Both the position numbers and the translations under genes were made by a program. Positions 1-6,563 of a stretch of DNA of 34,539 nt are shown piece after piece. The stretch is taken from assembly GCF_910589175.1 (NCBI RefSeq), contig NZ_CAJURR010000024.1, positions 1 to 34,539 on the forward strand, written 5' to 3'. Source of the DNA: an uncultured Lactobacillus sp. GTDB lineage: Bacteria > Bacillota > Bacilli > Lactobacillales > Lactobacillaceae. Every line of letters starts with the position of its first letter. Within the stretch, counting starts at the first letter, position 1. The notes beneath the pieces are model-generated. The model was not told the origin of the DNA, ran no database searches, and saw nothing but the letters and a program-made list of their open reading frames with translations.

Positions 1-664
1 ATATTAAATTCATTTGATCTTTTACTTCTCCATTAACAATTTCCTTTATCCAATAAATCATCGGATATAATGGAATCGTATTTCCAATTTCTCTTAGCCA
101 AACATCACCATTATAAAAATCAAATAATATTAATCCCAAATATATATACTGTCCAACCTCTAATGTTGAACCGATACGCTTATATCTTAAAGTTATTGCT
201 AATACAACATAACCTACTCCCATTAAAGAAATTAAGGCTAAAAAATAGGGAAGGATTACTGTAAGTGGAAATTTAATCCAGCGATTGGTGGTCAGCATCA
301 ATAGAATTAATACTATCGTAGAATAAGCGAAAGATATAATTAGATTTACAATTTCTTTAATAAAAAATAATTTACTTGCTCCTTTAGGTACCAAAAAAAG
401 TTGCTCTATAGTTCCATTCTCAGCCTCTGAAAAAATAGTCTGTCCCATGTTTGAAATAGTAGTCATAATTAGGACCCATAAACTATAGCCGATAACAAGA
501 GAAGTTAGAGAATTACTGCCTAAAATACTATTACCAACAAGCATGCCTCCTAAAAAAATCCCCCAAAACATTATTACTAAGAGTATAAAATTAGAAACAA
601 GTGTTAAAGGGTATCTTCTATAAATATGAATGTTATTTTCTAATTCTGCTGCAAATTGTTTCAT
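1..664 (-). CDS. ABC-2 type permease of the LAP exporter (SagH-like), 3' end outside window
   Basis: I translated this frame by hand from the ATG at 664. It stays open for about 221 codons to the window edge, so the C-terminus is missing. The start begins MKQFAAELENN, and an AAGGTG ribosome binding site overlaps the end of the upstream ATPase gene. There are at least five hydrophobic stretches, around residues 22-45, 55-75, 100-125, 135-160 and 175-190. The motif FSEAENGTIEQLFLVP, between the second and third of these, is the classic cytoplasmic coupling segment of ABC-2 permeases. The protein should form the membrane part of the exporter with the ATPase at 669-1598, moving the matured peptide out of the cell and possibly giving self-protection. 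Streptolysin S loci have two permeases (SagH, SagI); only one is visible and a second could lie beyond position 1. Confident as a permease; the substrate is inferred from context. Confidence 0.88.
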   Translation of the reverse strand, partial: MKQFAAELENNIHIYRRYPLTLVSNFILLVIMFWGIFLGGMLVGNSILGSNSLTSLVIGYSLWVLIMTTISNMGQTIFSEAENGTIEQLFLVPKGASKLFFIKEIVNLIISFAYSTIVLILLMLTTNRWIKFPLTVILPYFLALISLMGVGYVVLAITLRYKRIGSTLEVGQYIYLGLILFDFYNGDVWLREIGNTIPLYPMIYWIKEIVNGEVKDQMNLI

Positions 665-668
665 AATG

Positions 669-1598
669 TCACCTTATATACTCCATAAATATATCTTCCA
701 ACTTTTTAGTTCTAACTTTTATTTCTAATATAGGCATTTTACTTAAACTAGCTAGTAAAAATCGGAGTTTTTCGCCTGTATTAATATTTACCAAATATTT
801 TTTATCGCTGAGTTGCTCTATCTGTCCTATCTTTTTTAAACATTCATATTCTTCATTAGTTAAACAACGCTCAAAATCTACAGCATACTGTTTTCTAGAA
901 TTAAATTTATCTAAAGCTTGCCGAATACTATTCGTATAGATTATCTTTCCTTCATTAATTAACAAAATACTGTCCGATATAGTCTGTGCAAACTCTAATT
1001 GATGTGTAGTAATTAAAATTCCAGTTTTTTTATCTCTCGCTAGTTCCTTAAGAAAAGCTTCCATTTTCTTAATCGTTTTTATATCTAAACCCAGAGTTGG
1101 CTCATCAAGTAGAAGCAACTGAGGGGAAGTAAGTACAGCACAACATACTGAAACTATTTGTTGCATTCCTAAACTTAAATCTTTGACTGGTACATCCTTT
1201 TTACCAACTAATCCAAATTTTGCTAACAATTCAATTCCCGAATTAATAGCTTTCCTTTTACTTATACCTCTGCATCGACCCCAATATGCAAAATTTTCTA
1301 TCGGTGATAGATTCCAATATATATTACGAGTTCCTTCTAAAACTATCCCTGTATTTCTCAGCAAATCTGATACATTATTATTTAATTTTCGATCTAGAAA
1401 AAAAATCTCGCCATCATCTTTATTAATTAGATCTAATATTATCTTAATGGTTGTAGTTTTTCCTGCTCCATTTGGTCCTAAAAAAGAAACTATTTCTCCT
1501 TGTTTTATCGAAAAGCTAATATCATTAACTGCTGTAATTATTTTTTTATTATTTACAAATTTTTTAGTCAAATTTTTTACTTCTAAAATTGTTTTCAT
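669..1598 (-). CDS. ABC transporter ATP-binding protein (SagG-like)
   Basis: A 309-residue ATPase of the ABC-2 export type. Visible motifs are Walker A GPNGAGKTTT (about residues 40-49), the signature LSLGMQQ (about 140), Walker B LLLLDEPTLGLD (about 160) and the H-loop TTHQ (about 197). The last 90 residues form the extra C-terminal domain common in drug, lantibiotic and LAP exporters. The gene overlaps the end of the CPBP protease gene by 35 bases and its stop lies 4 bases before the permease start, which suggests one transcript and translational coupling. It should energise export of the azole peptide through the permease at 1-664. The family is clear; assignment to the LAP pathway rests on gene order (the SagG position). 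Confidence 0.93.
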   Translation of the reverse strand: MKTILEVKNLTKKFVNNKKIITAVNDISFSIKQGEIVSFLGPNGAGKTTTIKIILDLINKDDGEIFFLDRKLNNNVSDLLRNTGIVLEGTRNIYWNLSPIENFAYWGRCRGISKRKAINSGIELLAKFGLVGKKDVPVKDLSLGMQQIVSVCCAVLTSPQLLLLDEPTLGLDIKTIKKMEAFLKELARDKKTGILITTHQLEFAQTISDSILLINEGKIIYTNSIRQALDKFNSRKQYAVDFERCLTNEEYECLKKIGQIEQLSDKKYLVNINTGEKLRFLLASLSKMPILEIKVRTKKLEDIFMEYIR

Positions 1599-2139
1599 CT
1601 TTCTGCCTTAACACAATATAATCGTACAAAACATGAATAAAGATTACAGAACTCCAACAGATATAAAAATAAGAAAAAGTAATAATTAGATTAAGTAGAC
1701 CAAGAACTATAAAACTAAATAATCTATTTTTACTGGTAAAAATTATGTATAGATGGTTTATTAAGAAAAGAAATATTACTAATATCATTCCTATATATTT
1801 ATTAAACGGTGCAAGAGCAAAAATGGTGTAGCCAATTACTCTATATAATATCTCTTCCTCAATAGCAACAATTAACAAAATATTCCCAGTCTTTTTTATT
1901 AGAATATAGATTACCATTAAAATAAAAATAGTATTTGTTAAAGCATTTCCTTTGACACTTATACTAATAACATCCGATCTATAAATCCATAGAAAATCTA
2001 TTCCAATAATAAGGCTTAGATACGTCAATAAATAATAATAATAATTTCTATTAAATAAATGGTATAAGATTCCTGTTACCCAACTACATATACCTAACAA
2101 AAAAATATTAAGGCATTGGATGAATGTAATACTTTTCAT
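1564..2139 (-). CDS. CPBP/CAAX-type intramembrane metalloprotease (SagE position)
   Basis: A 191-residue, very hydrophobic protein with about six membrane segments. CPBP (Abi) protease motifs are visible in order: EEEILYR (the EExxxR motif, about residues 93-99), FLINH (FxxxH, about 125-129) and a late H in IHVLYDY (about 168). In streptolysin-type operons the protein in this position (SagE) is thought to cleave the leader from the modified precursor or to give immunity. The start ATG follows a strong AGGAGGG site that lies inside the 3' end of the YcaO gene (32-base overlap), and the 3' end overlaps the ATPase gene. Sequence drift is strong, as usual for this family. The protease call is good; whether leader removal or immunity is its main role cannot be decided. 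Confidence 0.85.
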   Translation of the reverse strand: MKSITFIQCLNIFLLGICSWVTGILYHLFNRNYYYYLLTYLSLIIGIDFLWIYRSDVISISVKGNALTNTIFILMVIYILIKKTGNILLIVAIEEEILYRVIGYTIFALAPFNKYIGMILVIFLFLINHLYIIFTSKNRLFSFIVLGLLNLIITFSYFYICWSSVIFIHVLYDYIVLRQKDENNFRSKKFD

Positions 2140-3418
2140 TTTTCCCTCCTAAAAAAGAAGGTAAGTTCATCTGAGGAAATGATGGAAAAGTAACCACCAT
2201 TAATTCAGGAATATAAACTCTAATAACCCTAAAATCTATTGCCAAATATGGTGGAGTGATATCTAGAAAGCAACTCATTGGTGCAACATCCTTCAATTTT
2301 TCCATCAAAGTTTTTAAATTGTTTACTAATTCTTTTTCTTTATTAAATGATTTAACTAATTTTAACCTCTTACCTAAATAGTCAATATTTTGCTCAAAGT
2401 GATTATTATTAGCGAAATAATCAACGTTGTCATCCATATTAACAATTTTATTTATATCCACATCTTTATATTTACCATTGCAGAAAATATATTTGTCCTC
2501 TTCCATTTTTAAATTTGCAAGTGCTTCATAAAAACTTCTAATTATTGTATTTTCCTTGTTAAATCCACCTTGTAGTCCAAAAGAAATTGCTGGAACAATA
2601 TCATTATTTTTAGCTACTAAAAACACTCCATATACGTTTAATTTAACTTTAGAAAAAGGCGTTAAATCAATTAAATAGCAGCAATAAAAGCGATCTAAAA
2701 CACCCAATTTATTTTTAACTAATTCTTGTATATGTTTCGAATAATCTTTTAATATGATCGTAGGAATTTTTTCTTGTGAATACCAGGCTGACATAAACGC
2801 ATCTATCTGTAAATATTCAATTACACTATTTTCTAAAGCATGACTTACATTAGAAAAAGTAGCTGTTCCTGTAGAAACTCCAATATTATTCCTTAATTCA
2901 TTATTATCAAATCCAATAAAAAAACTGCTTGCTGGAACCACTACATCCTTCTCGGGATAAAAGATAGATTTAGCATTAACCCAAGAAATAACATCCTCTT
3001 CCCTCAATGGTCTATCTCGAAAATTATAAATTATTTTTGAAATCTGATTAATTTGAGCATTGGTATACGGATTTAATAATTGAATATCCGGTTTTAGACC
3101 ATTAATTTCTTTATAACTTGATTTAAATATCCTATCTGCCAAATATTTATGTGACACTATTCCAGCATATCGTTCTACTGCTTCTCCTTCCATCCTTATC
3201 AAACTATCTTTAAACGTATCTCCATACCCACTAAGATGATAACTAGCGTTGCTATATAAAGAAGATACTTTTTTCTCATAATTAGGAAGGATCGCAGTAC
3301 AAATATTTAATCTACTACCAATATTATTACCGAGGAAATAATATATTCTATCCGTCAGAATTCCAGAATATTTTCCTGCTAGTTTTCTCAAATAAATTAA
3401 TTCTCTATCTTTTTTCAA
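2108..3418 (-). CDS. sagD: YcaO-domain azoline cyclodehydratase (SagD-like)
   Basis: A 436-residue YcaO protein. The ATP- and Mg-binding blocks are recognisable: RMEGEAVERYAG (about residues 75-86; family SxxEAxxRY), ALENSVIEYLQID (about 194-206; family ALxxAIxEliERD) and SFYEALANL (about 291-299). The C-terminus ends IHPMP, a shortened form of the proline-rich tail that reaches into the active site in azoline-forming YcaO enzymes. The enzyme uses ATP to activate the peptide amide so that Cys (or Ser/Thr) side chains cyclise to thiazoline or oxazoline. It needs the SagC-type partner (3420-4349) to bind the leader. The gene follows sagC with essentially no gap and overlaps the next gene. Certain as YcaO; its substrate is the precursor at 5320-5445 by context. 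Confidence 0.95.
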   Translation of the reverse strand: MKKDRELIYLRKLAGKYSGILTDRIYYFLGNNIGSRLNICTAILPNYEKKVSSLYSNASYHLSGYGDTFKDSLIRMEGEAVERYAGIVSHKYLADRIFKSSYKEINGLKPDIQLLNPYTNAQINQISKIIYNFRDRPLREEDVISWVNAKSIFYPEKDVVVPASSFFIGFDNNELRNNIGVSTGTATFSNVSHALENSVIEYLQIDAFMSAWYSQEKIPTIILKDYSKHIQELVKNKLGVLDRFYCCYLIDLTPFSKVKLNVYGVFLVAKNNDIVPAISFGLQGGFNKENTIIRSFYEALANLKMEEDKYIFCNGKYKDVDINKIVNMDDNVDYFANNNHFEQNIDYLGKRLKLVKSFNKEKELVNNLKTLMEKLKDVAPMSCFLDITPPYLAIDFRVIRVYIPELMVVTFPSFPQMNLPSFLGGKNEKYYIHPMP

Positions 3419-3419
3419 T

Positions 3420-4349
3420 TCAATTATCTTCTTTTTTATGCATTAAATTAATATTTCCTATTATTTTTTCTGCATTTAAATTTAATCCCTCAGAAATGCT
3501 TCGAGCTTTTACACCATGTAACGCACAAAGCGTATCTTTATGTAGAGGTTCAACATTAATCTCCAACTTCGGCCAATATATCGTTAACAGTGTTCCTAAT
3601 AGACTATAGGAACCCAAACTATAAAGTAACAATTGTTGATACACATATATTATTAAATTAGAATTTATAACTTGCGCCAAAGAATATTTTCTTTCATTTT
3701 GCCTGTACGCTATATAATTTTCATATTCCGTCATTCTAATGGTATTACTACTTTCCAAGCATTCGAGACATCCAGTATTATCACCATCAAAAGTTGACAT
3801 ATGTACAAAATTTCCATCTATTATGCCCAAACTCCAAATTTTTTTCAGATTATAAAGCACCTCATTTACTCCTAACATCTTTTCTACATACATGTTATCT
3901 ATAAGTACTATTACTCTATCAAAATCCTCTACCAGAAATTGTAATTTTGCTATTTCTATTTTATCTAAACTAATAAATTTTATATTTTTAAGATTTATTA
4001 ATTCACTATATCTATATAAAATTGGTATTGCCTTTTGACATGTTATTACTACCGTTTTCATTTCTTTTAATAAAGAAGAATTCTCTATTTTTATTAAGCC
4101 ACATTCCTCTAAGCTATTTAAAAGAGTTAAAAAATATTTATCCTTTTGAAATAAGCTATATTCTTGTTTTCCATTGTTAAATACTTTCTTTAGTAAATTA
4201 ATAAACGTTTTATAATTTGAATCATTTTTTTCGAATTCTTCCTTGTAAAAAGTTATTTCTGTATAATCCCAAATACCAGTCCTCACTAAGAAATAATCTG
4301 AGAATTCTCTATATTTTACGGATTGACTATTCAATTTTATATATTTCAT
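3420..4349 (-). CDS. sagC: E1-like cyclodehydratase partner, leader-binding (SagC-like)
   Basis: A 309-residue divergent ThiF/E1-like protein of the SagC/McbB group. Recognition is by position between SagB and YcaO, by size, and by the short motif GCLECLES (about residues 193-200) followed by EYENYIAYRQ, which resembles the CxxC block of E1-like LAP proteins. The second metal block appears as CALHG (about residues 275-279), so the zinc ligands may be CxxC plus CxxH rather than four cysteines. The N-terminal 90 residues should form the winged-helix peptide-clamp (RRE) that binds the leader. The nucleotide-binding glycine loop of true E1 enzymes is not seen, as expected for this role. The protein presents the precursor to the YcaO enzyme. 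Similarity is weak by eye; gene order carries most of the weight. Confidence 0.82.
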   Translation of the reverse strand: MKYIKLNSQSVKYREFSDYFLVRTGIWDYTEITFYKEEFEKNDSNYKTFINLLKKVFNNGKQEYSLFQKDKYFLTLLNSLEECGLIKIENSSLLKEMKTVVITCQKAIPILYRYSELINLKNIKFISLDKIEIAKLQFLVEDFDRVIVLIDNMYVEKMLGVNEVLYNLKKIWSLGIIDGNFVHMSTFDGDNTGCLECLESSNTIRMTEYENYIAYRQNERKYSLAQVINSNLIIYVYQQLLLYSLGSYSLLGTLLTIYWPKLEINVEPLHKDTLCALHGVKARSISEGLNLNAEKIIGNINLMHKKEDN

Positions 4350-4352
4350 AAA

Positions 4353-5183
4353 TTAGTTTCCTACAATAAACATTTCCACTGGAAAAGCAAATATTCCATC
4401 TAATCCCAACAAATTAGTTATTTTGTCTAATTTATATCCGCCTAATTGACAAAACTTATATTTATTAACTTCACATATTAAATCTAAGCATTGTAACATT
4501 TCTCCAGCTTCTATCAAACTAAATATAAATCCTCGATTACCATACTTAAATTCTATTTGTGGCCGATTCACCACAACAAAACCCGCCATTTTTATATATT
4601 CACTATTTTCTATATTCTCTATTTGCGCTATTTCACTTAAAGAATCTAAGCTTATGCTTTTTATATTAACAATAGTTTGGCTATCCGGTTGAAATTTGTA
4701 TATTCCTGAATCTATACCAATAATATTTTGTGCATAAAAGTATAGACTTATAGAATATAACCCCCCAGCTGATGCATAAGCACGATGACCTTCTTTAAAA
4801 CCAATGCCATATAAAATTCTTGATACATCGTTTAAATCAAAACGGTTATTTTTAAAGCTTCTATTACTTTTTCTTTGCTTCAACAAGCTTAACAGATTTT
4901 CCACTTCTAGCTCAGCAGAGAATGTATGATTCAATTTTATTGCTTTCGGACTTTCTCTCATTAAGAAATCATAGGAATATTCATTTGTGCTTTCTAAAAA
5001 ACTTTCTTGATAACTTATATTCGAAAAATCATTATCTAAATTTATTAAAAGCTTTGATAACAAATCTTCTGTATAGAACCGATTACTATATTTTTTTCTA
5101 TTTAGTAACAAGTTTTCATCCGATGTCGCTAATCCCAACTGGCTATAATTGTTTCCATAAATATACTCTTCGTCTACTTTCAT
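4353..5183 (-). CDS. sagB: SagB/ThcOx-family FMN-dependent azoline dehydrogenase
   Basis: A 276-residue protein with the nitroreductase-like SagB domain in its C-terminal 190 residues. Visible motifs are KQRKSNRSF (about 103-111), the flavin and core motif YASAGGLYSISLYF (about 136-149; family PSAGGLYP), and KYGNRGFIFSLIEAGEMLQ (about 214-232; family kYgxRgyrf.leAGh..qN), followed by CQLGGY. It oxidises thiazolines and oxazolines made by the YcaO complex to aromatic azoles using FMN. The N-terminal 90 residues are less conserved. The gene stops 3 bases before sagC and begins 136 bases after the precursor stop, the same layout as sagA-sagB. The call is robust. Confidence 0.93.
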   Translation of the reverse strand: MKVDEEYIYGNNYSQLGLATSDENLLLNRKKYSNRFYTEDLLSKLLINLDNDFSNISYQESFLESTNEYSYDFLMRESPKAIKLNHTFSAELEVENLLSLLKQRKSNRSFKNNRFDLNDVSRILYGIGFKEGHRAYASAGGLYSISLYFYAQNIIGIDSGIYKFQPDSQTIVNIKSISLDSLSEIAQIENIENSEYIKMAGFVVVNRPQIEFKYGNRGFIFSLIEAGEMLQCLDLICEVNKYKFCQLGGYKLDKITNLLGLDGIFAFPVEMFIVGN

Positions 5184-5319
5184 ACTTTTTATCCTAAAAA
5201 GAAAAAGATTGATTTTCTTCGCCTATCACAATAACTTTGATATCTTGGAAGCGATGATCTATCAATCTATTAGGTCAAAAATTAGTTCACCTTGGTCAAT
5301 TAATTTTCAATAGCTTTTT

Positions 5320-5445
5320 TTATCCACGACTTATATTGACTTTACTACAACAACAGCAACAACAACAGCCAGCAGCTGGCAATTCTTTTTTATTAATTTT
5401 TTTACTAAATTTATCAAAATTTCTAGTTTTATTTAATACTTTCAT
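5320..5445 (-). CDS. sagA: Cys-rich LAP (streptolysin-S-like) precursor peptide
   Basis: A 41-residue ORF read from the raw sequence. The ATG at 5445 is preceded by AAAGGAAA at proper distance. Residues 1-26 form a basic leader (begins MKVLNKTRNFDKF, ends KELPAAG) and the core is CCCCCCCSKVNISRG. Seven consecutive cysteine codons, (TGT)3-TGC-(TGT)3, lie directly after the PAAG sequence, matching the leader/core border style of streptolysin S and listeriolysin S. The gene is first in the operon ahead of sagB, sagC and sagD homologues, as expected for a sagA gene. The cysteines should become thiazoles. The core is very short compared with streptolysin S and has a single Ser within the next residues. 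Whether the product is haemolytic or bacteriocin-like cannot be told from sequence. Confidence 0.9.
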   Translation of the reverse strand: MKVLNKTRNFDKFSKKINKKELPAAGCCCCCCCSKVNISRG

Positions 5446-5662
5446 TTTTTGTTATTTCCTTTCTAATTTATAGATATATTTTTACTCACATAAAACATAT
5501 TTACTTTATTTTTTTCATCCATGAAAATAAAATTTCTATCCTAAAAAAGGCTAAAATTTTTTTAATACAATTTAGTATTGATTACAAACTATCATTACTT
5601 TATAATTAAAAAATAATTTTATTAATCTTAAAATTAGCATAAATTTGAAAGAGAGTGTTTTT
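5446..5662. promoter_or_regulatory. Divergent control region between LAP operon and its regulator
   Basis: A 217-base AT-rich intergenic region separates the precursor (minus) from the Rgg-like gene (plus). The inverted repeat AATAC-N6-GTATT at 5564-5579 lies at the -35 of the regulator promoter and is a plausible operator. On the minus strand I see only poor promoter matches (TTGTAT with no well spaced TATAAT), which would fit activator-dependent transcription of the LAP operon. The operator role is inference. Confidence 0.5.
5578..5606 (+). promoter_or_regulatory. Promoter of the Rgg/MutR-like regulator
   Basis: TTGATT at 5578-5583 and a perfect TATAAT at 5601-5606 are separated by 17 bases, about 57 bases before the chosen ATG at 5663. 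This is a near-consensus vegetative promoter. Confidence 0.75.
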
Positions 5663-6505
5663 ATGTATGGCTCAACTTTTAAAAGACTTAGAAAACAGCA
5701 ACATATTTCATTAGTAAGTGCATCGAAAAATATTTGCTCCTTAGCTGCTTTGTCTCGATGGGAAAACAATAAATATGACTTATCTTTTTCAACAGTACTT
5801 CAATTATTAAACAGAATTAACATTAACCCAATAGAATTCATAGAAATGTGCAAAAACAATGCACCTAATAGGAAAATAAATGAAATTTATACGGCTTATG
5901 ATAATCATCACGTATTCAAGCTAAAATCTTTAGTCCATTCGTCTTTCGCTTATTATAATCAAACTAAAAAGCTTGACGATCTTTTCACAGCTACAAATGC
6001 TGCAAATTTATATTATAGCTTGACCAAACAAAATTTATTGACTGCGGCGGCTCAATATCGGCTTTTTAATTATCTTTCAAATGTTGAATATTGGAATGAA
6101 GAGAATATATTGATTCTTTCTCAATCAATATTATTACTTGAACCAAATATAACTTATCACTTGGCATGTCACATCATTTGCCAGATGAAAAACATTCAAG
6201 TTATTACCTCTCACAATTACGTTTTATCAATGGAAACTATTTTAAAAATAGTTTCTGCGCTTATACCTACAAATATTGACCTAGCAAAGAAACTTCTAAA
6301 AAAAATAGATTTCTTAAAAGTAGACCATTCAAATATATTTTTTCAAATAAAAAAGGAGATACTAAAAAAAATTATTCTTTACTACGAAACCAATAATTTA
6401 AATTCCATTCTAACAAGTGTTGAATTTTTTAAATCTATTAATTTCTTCAAAGAAGTTGAGGAAATAGAAAAATTACTTGATAAAAATAGAGTAGAGGGAG
6501 ATTAA
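5663..6505 (+). CDS. Rgg/GadR/MutR-like transcriptional regulator, C-terminus altered by intron
   Basis: A 280-residue protein starting MYGSTFKRLRKQQ. The first 65 residues form an XRE-type helix-turn-helix (SLVSASKNICSLAALSRWE), and the remaining 215 residues are helical, TPR-like, as in Rgg/MutR regulators that sense peptides or control bacteriocin genes. I chose the ATG at 5663, which follows AAAGAGAG, over a TTG six codons upstream. The gene is divergent from the LAP operon and is its likely controller. The last codons (RVEGD) are encoded by the 3' end of an antisense group II intron; without the insertion the reading frame would end a few codons later inside the terminator hairpin near 8316-8334. 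Most of the sensor domain is intact, so the protein may still work. Family call is by fold pattern and length. Confidence 0.8.
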   Translation: MYGSTFKRLRKQQHISLVSASKNICSLAALSRWENNKYDLSFSTVLQLLNRININPIEFIEMCKNNAPNRKINEIYTAYDNHHVFKLKSLVHSSFAYYNQTKKLDDLFTATNAANLYYSLTKQNLLTAAAQYRLFNYLSNVEYWNEENILILSQSILLLEPNITYHLACHIICQMKNIQVITSHNYVLSMETILKIVSALIPTNIDLAKKLLKKIDFLKVDHSNIFFQIKKEILKKIILYYETNNLNSILTSVEFFKSINFFKEVEEIEKLLDKNRVEGD

Positions 6506-6553
6506 TTCTCGCCCCTCTCATTGCACCGGACGTACGGTTCCGTATCCGGCGCT
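6503..6553 (-). ncRNA. Group II intron domain V and part of domain VI
   Basis: Domain V is read on the minus strand from about 6552 to 6523. Its outer stem is GCGCCGGA with UCCGGUGC, its inner stem UACG with CGUA, its tetraloop GAAC, and there is a two-base CG bulge on the 3' side; this is the signature shape. The triad at its base is CGC rather than the commoner AGC, which is reported for IIC introns. Domain VI follows as GAGAGG...CCUCUAC with an inner GAGA/UCUC stem. Confidence 0.75.
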
Positions 6554-6563
6554 ACATTTGTAA

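Noticed and set aside
5184..5319. Second precursor gene or transposase remnant between the precursor and sagB
   Set aside because: Short frames exist here, but none has a ribosome binding site, Cys-rich core or recognisable domain. The GGTCAA direct repeats are too short to interpret.
5572..5769. Minus-strand 65-residue frame overlapping the regulator start
   Set aside because: It lies across the regulator's 5' end and promoter and has no ribosome binding site. Only the internal 22-codon part is mentioned, as a weak pheromone idea.
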